DNA from: an uncultured SAR86 cluster bacterium
GTDB taxonomy: Bacteria; Pseudomonadota; Gammaproteobacteria; Magnimaribacterales; D2472
NCBI GenBank assembly: GCA_902559885.1
Contig: CACEJU010000007.1
Coordinates: 1-53,151, forward strand
DNA length: 53,151 bases
Direction of reading: 5' to 3'
Position numbers and translations under genes: made by a program. Below the pieces are notes generated by a model, which had not been told where the DNA came from, did not search any database, and saw only the letters and a program-made list of their open reading frames with translations. Shown in pieces: positions 42,976 through 51,703 of the stretch. Each line of letters begins with the position of its first letter. The first letter of the stretch is position 1.

Positions 42976-43872
42976 ATGTTGCATATTCCAGTATTACTGG
43001 AAGAATCTATTGAGTTTTTAATTCATGACATAGATGGTGTATATTTAGATTGCACTTTTGGAAGAGGTGGTCACTCTCAAGCTATTTTAAATAAACTTTC
43101 AAAGTTTGGATCTTTAACTTCAATTGATAAAGATCTTGATGCATATAATTATGGTAAAAATCTTATCGATGATGAGAGACATTCAATACATCATAAATCT
43201 TTTTCTGAGATTGATGATATTTTTACCAAAGAAAGTATATCAGGAATCTTATTCGATTTAGGCACATGCTCAACCCATTTTGATGATGCTACTAGAGGTT
43301 TTAGTTTTAACAAAGATGCTGAATTAGATATGAGATTTGATCAATCTAAAGGGATAAAGTTGAGAGATTGGATTAATAATGCAGAAGAAGAAATAATTTC
43401 AGAAATTCTTTTTAAATATGGGAATGAAAAAAAATCCAGAAAAATAGCAAATCAAATTATACAAAGCAGATCAAAAGCTGAAATCAAAACCACATTGGAA
43501 TTAGCCTCTATAATTCAAAGCGTATTCCCAGATAAAAAATTTAAAATAAACCCAGCTACAAAATCATTTCAAGCATTTAGAATCTTTATCAATGATGAAT
43601 TAAAAGAATTGCAGGATGGATTAATCAAGGCAAGCAAGATTTTAAATAAGGGTGGCCTAATAGTAATAATTTCATTTCATTCGCTTGAAGACAGGCTTGT
43701 TAAAAATTTTTTTAAAGATGAGATTGTTTCTTACCCTAAAGATATTCCAGTAAACAATAACGTCACCAAAACATTTAATTGCATTGCAAAGAAAATAAAA
43801 CCTAGCCAGGAGGAAATAGCAAAAAATCCAAGATCAAGAAGTGCAGTAATGAGGGTTTTTCAAAAACTTTAG
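42976..43872 (+). CDS. rsmH: 16S rRNA (cytosine1402-N4)-methyltransferase
   Basis: RsmH (MraW) methylates N4 of C1402 in 16S rRNA. The 298-aa product (E. coli 313) starts H-I-P-V-L-L-E-E-S and has the SAM loop D-C-T-F-G-R-G-G-H-S, the D-L-G-T-C-S block, R-G-F-S-F-N-K-D-A-E-L-D-M-R, I-S-F-H-S-L-E-D-R, and the C-terminal N-P-R-S-R-S-A-V-M-R. The 1-nt gap after ftsZ suggests coupled translation. Confidence 0.97.
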   Translation: MLHIPVLLEESIEFLIHDIDGVYLDCTFGRGGHSQAILNKLSKFGSLTSIDKDLDAYNYGKNLIDDERHSIHHKSFSEIDDIFTKESISGILFDLGTCSTHFDDATRGFSFNKDAELDMRFDQSKGIKLRDWINNAEEEIISEILFKYGNEKKSRKIANQIIQSRSKAEIKTTLELASIIQSVFPDKKFKINPATKSFQAFRIFINDELKELQDGLIKASKILNKGGLIVIISFHSLEDRLVKNFFKDEIVSYPKDIPVNNNVTKTFNCIAKKIKPSQEEIAKNPRSRSAVMRVFQKL

Positions 43873-43879
43873 GATAAAG

Positions 43880-44152
43880 ATGAAATACATTTTCACCATA
43901 TTATTAACAATACTAATTATTTTGTCTTTTGAAAAAATTAAATTGTCATGGGAATTAAATAAATTATATTTCAATAACCAAAATTTAAAAATTGAATACG
44001 AGATCTTAAAAGAGGAAAATTTAAAATTATTAACTCAGTTTCACTTAGAAAATCTTCCATCTGGAATTGAAAAACAAGCTAAAGAAAATCTAGGCATGAT
44101 AAAAAAAGAAGCTAAAGAAATTTATATAGATATAAGTAATGAAGAAGAATAA
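43880..44152 (+). CDS. ftsL: Cell division protein FtsL
   Basis: FtsL is a small bitopic protein that joins FtsB and FtsQ to activate FtsWI. The 90-aa product (E. coli 121) has an N-terminal membrane helix (about 3-17) and a periplasmic coiled coil (about 25-60, with Q-N-L-K-I-E-Y-E-I-L-K-E-E-N-L-K-L). It ends with A-K-E-N-L-G-M-I, the typical FtsL end motif. The family is poorly conserved, but the position between rsmH and ftsI is diagnostic. It overlaps ftsI by 14 bp. Confidence 0.9.
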   Translation: MKYIFTILLTILIILSFEKIKLSWELNKLYFNNQNLKIEYEILKEENLKLLTQFHLENLPSGIEKQAKENLGMIKKEAKEIYIDISNEEE

Positions 44153-45758
44153 TTTTTTTAACTGGAGATTTTTTGTAATTATTATTACTATTTTTTTTAT
44201 TTCATTTGCCATTGTTTGGAAATTATTTGATATTCAGGTTACTGATAAAGAATTTTTAGAAAATGAAGGTGAGAAGAAATATGTTACCTATAAAAATATA
44301 AAACCAATTAGAGGTACCATTTATGATAAAAATGGTTTTCCATTAGCAATTTCTACTGTTAGTTATGATTTGTATGCATTAAAAGACTATTCAAAGACAA
44401 AACATAAGCTATTAAGAGATAAGCTTGGGCTTGAAATTGATTTTCCTTCATCAGGATTTGATAAAAAGACTCTTATTAAAAAAAATCTTGATATTAATCA
44501 AATAAACTCAATTAAATCCTTGAAGCACAATAAGCTTGAAATTGAAAGGCGATATGTAAGACATTACCCACTTGGAGAACAAATAGCTCCGTTAATTGGC
44601 TTTTCAGGAAAGGATGGAATAGGGCAAGAGGGTGTAGAGTTTATTTATGATAATTCTCTTTCAGGTAAAGAAGGTAATGAAAAATACTATAAGAATGCAA
44701 AACAAGAAATTATTTCAAAACCAATTGTTTTAAATATTCCTGAAGATGGTCAAGACATATACTTAACTATTGATGCAACAATACAATTTTACGCATATAA
44801 GTATTTAGTTGAATCTATAAAAAATAATAATGCAAAAGGTGGCTCAGTAGTAATCTTAAATAACAAAACATCAGAAGTGCTAGCAGTTGCTAGCTATCCT
44901 TCTTATAACCCAAATAGCGCCAATAGAAAAATTCAGAGAAATAGAGTTTTTTTAGATTCATATGAACCAGGATCAGTTTTAAAGCCTATAACAATTTCAG
45001 AAGCGATACATCAAGGAATCTATGAAATTGATACCTATCTAGAACTACCTCAAAAAATTTTAATCAATGGCAAACAAATTAGTGATATCAAGAAGTATGA
45101 AGAACTTTCAATTGCAGAAATAATATCTAATTCTTCTCAAGTTGGAGCATCAAAAATAGCCTTAGATCTTGGCTTTGATAATATTGCAAAGACATATAAG
45201 AAATTTGGGTTTTCCAAACCACAATCTATAGGTTTTCCCTCTGAATCATTTGGATATATTAATATGAGAGAAAATATCTCAGATCATGAAATAGCATCTT
45301 TGGGTTTTGGTTACGGAATAACTGCAAATCCATTTCAGATTGCGGTAGCTTATTCTGTATTTGCAAATGAAGGAATGTTGCATAATTTTAATTTAATAAA
45401 GAATGATGATTTGCAATTCGAACCAATCAGAGTCATATCATCAGATGCTGCTCAAGCAATTCTAAATGCTTTAAACCAAGTAATTGAGGATGGTACAGGT
45501 AAGCTAGCTAAGACAAAGTATAAATCAGGTGGTAAAACAGGTACTGCTCATAAAATTAGAGGAAATGGATATGCAAAAGATCTGTATATTTCATCTTTTG
45601 TTGGCATTACCCCAATTGATGAAAAATTACTGACAATATTTGTAAATATTGATGAGCCTGATCTTAATGCATATTCTGGAGGAGATGTAGCAGCACCATT
45701 ATTTTCAAAAATTGCACAAAATTCTCTTGAATATCTAGAGGTATCTAATGAAGAATAA
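44139..45758 (+). CDS. ftsI: Septal peptidoglycan transpeptidase FtsI (PBP3)
   Basis: FtsI cross-links septal peptidoglycan together with the glycosyltransferase FtsW. The 539-aa product (E. coli 588) has an N-terminal membrane helix (about 10-30), the R-G-x-I-x-D-R-like pedestal segment (R-G-T-I-Y-D-K), and a transpeptidase domain. The active-site Ser279 lies in S-V-L-K (279-282) and the third motif is K-T-G (466-468). The second motif, normally S-x-N, reads S-S-Q (332-334) before V-G-A-S-K. It overlaps ftsL by 14 bp and murE by 11 bp. Confidence 0.97.
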   Translation: MKKNNFFNWRFFVIIITIFFISFAIVWKLFDIQVTDKEFLENEGEKKYVTYKNIKPIRGTIYDKNGFPLAISTVSYDLYALKDYSKTKHKLLRDKLGLEIDFPSSGFDKKTLIKKNLDINQINSIKSLKHNKLEIERRYVRHYPLGEQIAPLIGFSGKDGIGQEGVEFIYDNSLSGKEGNEKYYKNAKQEIISKPIVLNIPEDGQDIYLTIDATIQFYAYKYLVESIKNNNAKGGSVVILNNKTSEVLAVASYPSYNPNSANRKIQRNRVFLDSYEPGSVLKPITISEAIHQGIYEIDTYLELPQKILINGKQISDIKKYEELSIAEIISNSSQVGASKIALDLGFDNIAKTYKKFGFSKPQSIGFPSESFGYINMRENISDHEIASLGFGYGITANPFQIAVAYSVFANEGMLHNFNLIKNDDLQFEPIRVISSDAAQAILNALNQVIEDGTGKLAKTKYKSGGKTGTAHKIRGNGYAKDLYISSFVGITPIDEKLLTIFVNIDEPDLNAYSGGDVAAPLFSKIAQNSLEYLEVSNEE

Positions 45759-47157
45759 TTTAAATGAAATTCTTGGAATTAAAACTTCATTTAAAATAAA
45801 GGAAGATAATAATATCCAGATCTCCTCAAGATCTATTAATAACAAATCAATTTTTTTTGCATTTCAAGGAGTTAATTCTCATGCATCAGAATATATTAAT
45901 GATGCTTTAAATAAGGGAGCCGAGTTAGTAATTCATGATGATAAAAAATATCAAAGCGACAAAGAAAACATTTTTTATATACAAGATCTAAGAAAAAGAT
46001 TTTTAAAGTTTTTAATTATTTTTTATGGAATTAATTTAAAAAATTTTTCATTTATTGGAATTACTGGTACAAACGGGAAAACAACCACATCTTATTTCCT
46101 CTACCAAATGCTTTTATCTTTAAAAAAAAATGCCCATTACATAGGAACAATAGGTTATTTTTCAAAAAATAAGATTCAAGATGCGGGCACTACTACTCCA
46201 AGCATTGTTGATTTGATGAATTATCTAAAAGGACTTAAGCCAAATGTAAAGCATTATATTGTCATGGAAGTTTCGTCTCATGCCTTAGATCAAGATCGCT
46301 TGTTTGGACTAGAATTTGATACTGGTGCTATTTTGAATATCAAAAGCGATCATTTGGACTACCATCAAAGCATTACTAATTATGTTAATGCTAAGTTTAA
46401 GCTAGCTAGATTTTGTAAATCCATAATAGTTAATATTGACTCAAATAAGAATTATAAAAATCTTAAATTAAAATATCTATCATTGAGCAATTCTAAAAAA
46501 ACAGCAGATTATTTTTATAAAATTAATCATCACAAAATTGAAGGATCAAAAATTACTTTAACTGCTCTTAAAAAGAAATATAGCTTAGATACCAACATTT
46601 TTTTAGATTTTAATATTGAAAACTTTGTTTTTGCAATTTCATTACTTCATGCAATATTAGAAGAATTTAATATTGGAGACATAAATGTTAAAAATTTAAT
46701 AATGCCAAAAGGAAGGTCAGATTACTTCTTAGTGAATAAAAAAAATATAATAATTGATTATGCTCATAACCCAGACGCTATGGAAAATTTACTTAAAGAG
46801 GCTAATAAAAAATTTGATAAATTAATTGTTGTATTTGGTTGTGGAGGAGACAGGGATAAACTAAAGAGACCTGAAATGTTAAATATAGCTTGCTCATATT
46901 CAGACAATGTAATCTTTACATCTGACAATTCAAGAAACGAAACTTTTAAATCGATAAAAAATGATGCCTCTCGTGGTAACGAAATATCCAATGTAAGATT
47001 TATTAAAGACAGATCTTTAGCTATAAAATGTGGATATCAAGATTTAATGGATAATGATTGTTTACTTATATTAGGCAAGGGTCATGAAACTACTCAAGAA
47101 ATAAAAGGTAGAAAAATTTTTTATAGTGATTATGAGGTAGTCAATGCTTTTAATTGA
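45748..47157 (+). CDS. murE: UDP-MurNAc-tripeptide ligase MurE
   Basis: MurE adds the third residue (meso-diaminopimelate in Gram-negatives) to UDP-MurNAc-Ala-Glu. The 469-aa product (E. coli 495) has the ATP loop G-I-T-G-T-N-G-K-T-T-T (104-114), T-T-T-P-S, the carbamylated-Lys segment K-S-D-H-L-D-Y-H, and F-G-C-G-G-D-R-D-K-x-K-R-P. The residues that choose the amino acid, normally D-N-P-R, read D-N-S-R (393-396). The Arg that binds the DAP carboxylate is kept, so DAP remains likely. It overlaps ftsI by 11 bp and murF by 14 bp. Confidence 0.96.
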   Translation: MKNNLNEILGIKTSFKIKEDNNIQISSRSINNKSIFFAFQGVNSHASEYINDALNKGAELVIHDDKKYQSDKENIFYIQDLRKRFLKFLIIFYGINLKNFSFIGITGTNGKTTTSYFLYQMLLSLKKNAHYIGTIGYFSKNKIQDAGTTTPSIVDLMNYLKGLKPNVKHYIVMEVSSHALDQDRLFGLEFDTGAILNIKSDHLDYHQSITNYVNAKFKLARFCKSIIVNIDSNKNYKNLKLKYLSLSNSKKTADYFYKINHHKIEGSKITLTALKKKYSLDTNIFLDFNIENFVFAISLLHAILEEFNIGDINVKNLIMPKGRSDYFLVNKKNIIIDYAHNPDAMENLLKEANKKFDKLIVVFGCGGDRDKLKRPEMLNIACSYSDNVIFTSDNSRNETFKSIKNDASRGNEISNVRFIKDRSLAIKCGYQDLMDNDCLLILGKGHETTQEIKGRKIFYSDYEVVNAFN

Positions 47158-48481
47158 ATCGACTTTTGAGTTAGCGAAATTATCTGAAGAAGAAATTAAA
47201 ACTAGATCAAGAATTAAAAATTTTGTTATTGATTCAAGACAGGTTAAGAAAAACTCAGTATTTATTGCTTTAAAAGGTAATAATTTAGATGGAAATGATT
47301 TTATTTATGATGCCTTAGAAAAAGGTGCATGCCTTGCAGTAACAGACAATAAAAATTTCAAAGAAGATGCCAATAAAAATATTCTTTATGTTAATGACAC
47401 ATATAAGTTTTTATTAAAAACATCACAAAATCTAGCAGAAAATTTCAATGGTATAAAAATTGGAATCACGGGAAGTAATGGTAAAACTTCAACTACACAG
47501 ATCTTATCTCATGTAATAAAGTTTTCTTCATCAACTATTAAAAACTTTAATAATGAAATTGGTATGTTGCTAAGTATATTAGATACCAAATATGATTCAA
47601 AAGTTCTAGTTATCGAAATGGGGGCAAGAAAGCTTGGAGATATAGATTTCTTATCAAGCATTTTGAAGCCACACATTGGAATAATAACTAATATTGGTAA
47701 TTCACATATAGAAAATCTTAAAAATCTTGATGGGGTCTTAAAAGTTAAATCAGAGCTAGTAAATAATATTGTAAAAAATGGATCTTTAATCGTTCCAGGA
47801 GATAACAACAGGCATCTTAATTTTTGGAAATCCCTCAGAAAGGATATTACAGTTTTCTCATTTGGATTAGAAAATACAAATCATTATTACCCAAAAGAAA
47901 TGGCCAGTAATCTAGATGGCTTAAGTTTTAATATTAAAAATAATATTTCGGGGAAAAGTATTAAAATTAATTCAAAGCTTATTGGCGATCATAATATCCT
48001 TAATATTCTTGCTACATATGCAGCTATTATCGCTGGATCTCTTGATGAGAATTATTTTGTAAAATCTATAGAAGATTTTCAAAATCCAGAAAGACAAAAA
48101 ATAATGGATTGGATTAATGGATGTATATTATTTAATGATTCTTATAATGCCAATCCCGAATCCATGAAGTCGGCTATTAAAACAATATGCAAATCTGAAA
48201 AAAGAAAAATAGTTATCTTTGGGGATATGTTTGAATTAGGCAAAGACGAAGTATATCTTCATCAAGAAGTAGGTGAATATGCAAAAATTGAAGGCGTTGA
48301 TATATTTATAGGATTCGGAAAATTAGCAAAACACGCAGTAAACAGTTTTGGAAAAAATTCAAAATTTTTTGAAAATGAAGATGAACTTAAAAAATACATA
48401 ATAGATAATATTAAAAATACAGATATTGTTCTGTTAAAGGGTTCACGAGGAATGTACATGGAGAGGTTTTTAAATGTTTGA
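47144..48481 (+). CDS. murF: UDP-MurNAc-tripeptide--D-Ala-D-Ala ligase MurF
   Basis: MurF adds D-Ala-D-Ala and completes the UDP-MurNAc-pentapeptide. The 445-aa product (E. coli 452) has the N-terminal I-D-S-R-Q segment, the ATP loop G-I-T-G-S-N-G-K-T-S-T, the E-M-G-A-R block, N-I-G-N-S-H, and the N-D-S-Y-N-A-N-P-E-S-M motif characteristic of MurF. It overlaps murE by 14 bp and mraY by 8 bp. Confidence 0.97.
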   Translation: MLLIESTFELAKLSEEEIKTRSRIKNFVIDSRQVKKNSVFIALKGNNLDGNDFIYDALEKGACLAVTDNKNFKEDANKNILYVNDTYKFLLKTSQNLAENFNGIKIGITGSNGKTSTTQILSHVIKFSSSTIKNFNNEIGMLLSILDTKYDSKVLVIEMGARKLGDIDFLSSILKPHIGIITNIGNSHIENLKNLDGVLKVKSELVNNIVKNGSLIVPGDNNRHLNFWKSLRKDITVFSFGLENTNHYYPKEMASNLDGLSFNIKNNISGKSIKINSKLIGDHNILNILATYAAIIAGSLDENYFVKSIEDFQNPERQKIMDWINGCILFNDSYNANPESMKSAIKTICKSEKRKIVIFGDMFELGKDEVYLHQEVGEYAKIEGVDIFIGFGKLAKHAVNSFGKNSKFFENEDELKKYIIDNIKNTDIVLLKGSRGMYMERFLNV

Positions 48482-49559
48482 ATATTTAGGTTCGGTTCTT
48501 GTTCAATATGATCCAGGATTTGATGTTTTAAGATATCTTACATTTAGGACTATAGGTGGAACTGTAACAGCTTTATTAATTTCAATTTTATTTGGACCTA
48601 AGTTAATTAGTTTTTTAACAAATCTTCAACTTAAACAACATGGAAATGAAAGGGGTCCCGACTCTCATCAAAAAAAAGCAGGAACTCCAACAATGGGAGG
48701 CCTATTAATAATTTTTTCTTTGCTTATTTCGACTCTTTTATGGGCAGATCTAACAAATAGATACATATGGGTAGTGCTTTTTATAACCTTTTTTTATTCT
48801 TTGATTGGCTTTACAGACGATTATTTAAAAATAAAAAACCAGTCATCTGATGGTCTATCAGGCAAGCAAAAAATTCTCTTTCAAACAATAATTGCAACTA
48901 TTTCAGTTTCTTATTTATATTTTTCTGCTGAACAGGTAGCAGAAATATCATTTATAACACCTTTTGTTAAAGATTTAATTATTCCAATGGGACCAATTAT
49001 ATTTATTCTTTTTGGTTCTTTTGTTGTAGTTGGTTCCTCAAATGCAGTAAATTTGACCGATGGTTTAGATGGGCTTGCTATTTTGCCCTCAGTATTAATA
49101 GCAGGCGCTTTGGGCATCATTGCTTATGCAATCGGTAATGTTTTTATTGCCGAATATCTATATTTACCTCATTTAAAATTATCTGGAGAGCTTATAGTAT
49201 TTTGTGGCGCATTTATTGGAGCCGGAATAGGTTTTCTATGGTACAACACATATCCTGCTCAAGTTTTTATGGGAGATATAGGATCATTAACAATTGGAGC
49301 AATGTTAGGAATATTAGCTGTAATTCTAAGGCATGAGCTTGTATTTGCAATTATGGCAGGAGTTTTCGTTTTAGAGACTTTGAGTGTGGCAATTCAAGTA
49401 CTGTCATTTAAATACAGAAAAAAAAGAGTTTTTTTAATGGCTCCGATACATCATCATTATGAATTGAAGGGATGGCCTGAACCAAAAATTATTGTTAGAT
49501 TCTGGATTGTTACATTAATTTTAATTTTAGTTGCTCTAGCAACTCTTAAATTAAGATAA
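48474..49559 (+). CDS. mraY: Phospho-MurNAc-pentapeptide translocase MraY
   Basis: MraY transfers phospho-MurNAc-pentapeptide to undecaprenyl phosphate, making lipid I in the inner membrane. The 361-aa product (E. coli 360) has ten hydrophobic helices and the catalytic aspartates in G-F-T-D-D-Y-L-K. It also has the N-L-T-D-G-L-D-G-L block, F-M-G-D-I-G-S-L, and the M-A-P-I-H-H-H-Y-E motif. It overlaps murF by 8 bp; murD begins 4 nt later. Confidence 0.98.
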   Translation: MFEYLGSVLVQYDPGFDVLRYLTFRTIGGTVTALLISILFGPKLISFLTNLQLKQHGNERGPDSHQKKAGTPTMGGLLIIFSLLISTLLWADLTNRYIWVVLFITFFYSLIGFTDDYLKIKNQSSDGLSGKQKILFQTIIATISVSYLYFSAEQVAEISFITPFVKDLIIPMGPIIFILFGSFVVVGSSNAVNLTDGLDGLAILPSVLIAGALGIIAYAIGNVFIAEYLYLPHLKLSGELIVFCGAFIGAGIGFLWYNTYPAQVFMGDIGSLTIGAMLGILAVILRHELVFAIMAGVFVLETLSVAIQVLSFKYRKKRVFLMAPIHHHYELKGWPEPKIIVRFWIVTLILILVALATLKLR

Positions 49560-49563
49560 TTAA

Positions 49564-50616
49564 GTGAAATCATTAATTTTAGGATATGGAGTAACCGGGA
49601 AGTCTTTTGAGAGTTATTTAAAACTTCAAAACAAAGACTTTGATATTATAGATCCCAAAATAGATAATTTTGAGTTTTCTAAAATTTCAGAATATTCTGA
49701 CATATATATTAGCCCAGGTATCAACCTAAGAAAAACTTTTCCAAATAAAAATATAGATAATCTAAACTTAATCTCAGATCTAGATATATTTTTCCAGCAA
49801 GACAATTCAATAAAAATTGGCATTACAGGGACAAATGGTAAAAGCACTTTATGCTATCACTTATATCAATTACTTAACAAAGAATCATCATGTAATTTAA
49901 TTGGGAATATTGGCAATCCAGTTCTTGATAATATAAATAATGGAAAAAAGTATTCTGTGATAGAGATATCTAGTTTTCAATTAGAAAAACTAAAATCTAA
50001 TAATTTAGATTATGCGTATATTACTAATATACAAAGAGATCATATAGATTTCCATGATAATTTTGATGATTATAAAAAAATAAAATTAAAAATTTTTGAT
50101 AATTGCAAGAACCCAATAAATCCAAATATAGAGTTTATTTCAGTTGGGCAAATATATAAATTTATAACTGGAAAAGAGATCATAGATAACTTCCAATTTA
50201 AAAATTTACCATATAGATTAGAGAAAATATCTCAAGGAATAATAAATGATTCAAAGTCCACAAATACAGCCTCTTTGAATTACGCTCTTAATACAATTAA
50301 ATTTTCAAATCTAAATTTGATACTGCATGGAAATCCTAATAAAGAGAAATATAAAAAAATTATAATAAACTCTAGTGTAGATAAGGTTTTTGTATATGGT
50401 TCGCAAAAAGCTGAAATTGTAAAAAAACTTGATCATGAAAATATTGAAGTTTTTTCAAATCTTGAAGAATGTATTGATAAGATTTTTAATGAAAATAACA
50501 ATCCAAATATACTTTTTTCACCAGGCCATCCAAGTCAACCTGATTACATTAATTTTGAAGAGAGAGGTAAAGTTTTTACTGAACTTATAGATAAGAAAAT
50601 AAATGAAAGCAGATAA
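49564..50616 (+). CDS. murD: UDP-MurNAc-L-Ala--D-Glu ligase MurD, short form
   Basis: MurD adds D-glutamate to UDP-MurNAc-L-Ala. The 350-aa product is much shorter than E. coli MurD (438 aa). It keeps a reduced N-terminal UDP-binding domain (G-Y-G-V-T-G-K-S, I-S-P-G-I), the ATP loop G-I-T-G-T-N-G-K-S-T, E-I-S-S-F-Q-L-E, N-I-Q-R-D-H-I-D-x-H, and N-D-S-K-S-T-N. The loss is spread across the central and C-terminal domains. The start is GTG at 49564. It overlaps ftsW by 14 bp. Confidence 0.93.
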   Translation: MKSLILGYGVTGKSFESYLKLQNKDFDIIDPKIDNFEFSKISEYSDIYISPGINLRKTFPNKNIDNLNLISDLDIFFQQDNSIKIGITGTNGKSTLCYHLYQLLNKESSCNLIGNIGNPVLDNINNGKKYSVIEISSFQLEKLKSNNLDYAYITNIQRDHIDFHDNFDDYKKIKLKIFDNCKNPINPNIEFISVGQIYKFITGKEIIDNFQFKNLPYRLEKISQGIINDSKSTNTASLNYALNTIKFSNLNLILHGNPNKEKYKKIIINSSVDKVFVYGSQKAEIVKKLDHENIEVFSNLEECIDKIFNENNNPNILFSPGHPSQPDYINFEERGKVFTELIDKKINESR

Positions 50617-51703
50617 TATTTTAATAATATCGTTTGTTTCTTTATTAACCATTGGTCTTATAATGGTTGCATCTTCAAGTATATATATTGCTGAAAATTT
50701 AACAGGCGATCCTTTCTTCTTTGTGTCAAAGCACATGCTTTTTCTTGGAATAGGCATTATTTGCCTTTTAATATTTTTATATATACCTTCTGATTTTTTC
50801 TTAAGAACAGACTGGTTGTTTTTATTATTAAGTTTGACGCTATTAATTGCATTATTTATTCCAAATATCGGTACTGAAGTTAACGGTAGTTTGCGATGGA
50901 TAGATATAGGCTTTACAAACATTCAGCCCTCAGAGGTTATTAAGTTTTCCATAATTTTATACATAGCTGGATATTGTTATAGAAGAAACCATGAAATTAG
51001 TACATTGAGAAGTTTTATGAAGCCATTAGCCCTACTAACTGTTATTAGTTTATTAATAATGTCTCAGCCTGATCTAGGAACATCTGCCATTATTGCAGCA
51101 CTAGTTATAGGCATGCTTTTTTATGCAGGCATTTCTTTTTTTCAGTTTATTTTATTATTGATTGTTGTAATAAGTCTGGGAGTTATAGCTGTTGTGTATA
51201 CACCATATAGGTTTGCTAGATATCTTGCATACTTAGATCCGTTTCACCCAGATGTTGTTCTTGGTAGTGGATATCAACTATCAAATTCTTTAATTAGCAT
51301 AGGTCAAGGTGGTTGGTTTGGAGTGGGTTTAGGAAACAGCGCACAAAAGAATTTCTTTTTACCCGAGTCTTATACTGATTTTATTTTTGCAGTTACGGTT
51401 GAAGAATTAGGTGTGATTGGAGGAATATTTTTGATATGTATGTTTTTAATGCTTTTCTATGGAATTTTAAGAGTTGGATGGTTTTCTATGAAAAAAGAAA
51501 GACTTTTTCAGTCCTATATATGTTTTGGGGTATTTTTACTTATTTCAATTCAGGTATTGTTTCATATCTCAGTTAATATTGGTCTTATCCCAACAAAAGG
51601 CTTAACACTTCCATTTATAAGCTATGGGGGTACAAGTTTATTAGTTTTAATGTCATTATTGGGCATAGTCTTTAGAATCAATAATGAAAATAAGTTAATC
51701 TAA
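50603..51703 (+). CDS. ftsW: Septal peptidoglycan glycosyltransferase FtsW
   Basis: FtsW is the SEDS-family polymerase that makes septal glycan strands from lipid II with FtsI. The 366-aa product (E. coli 414) is polytopic with about ten helices. SEDS motifs are visible: the N-G-S-L-R-W-I block, the Q-P-S-E-V-I-K-F segment, Q-P-D-L-G-T, the extracellular loop with S-G-Y-Q-L-S-N-S-L-I-S-I-G-Q-G-G-W-F-G-x-G-L-G, and P-x-K-G-L-T-L-P-F-I-S-Y-G-G. The shortened N-terminus lacks most of the cytoplasmic extension. Confidence 0.97.
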   Translation: MKADNILIISFVSLLTIGLIMVASSSIYIAENLTGDPFFFVSKHMLFLGIGIICLLIFLYIPSDFFLRTDWLFLLLSLTLLIALFIPNIGTEVNGSLRWIDIGFTNIQPSEVIKFSIILYIAGYCYRRNHEISTLRSFMKPLALLTVISLLIMSQPDLGTSAIIAALVIGMLFYAGISFFQFILLLIVVISLGVIAVVYTPYRFARYLAYLDPFHPDVVLGSGYQLSNSLISIGQGGWFGVGLGNSAQKNFFLPESYTDFIFAVTVEELGVIGGIFLICMFLMLFYGILRVGWFSMKKERLFQSYICFGVFLLISIQVLFHISVNIGLIPTKGLTLPFISYGGTSLLVLMSLLGIVFRINNENKLI

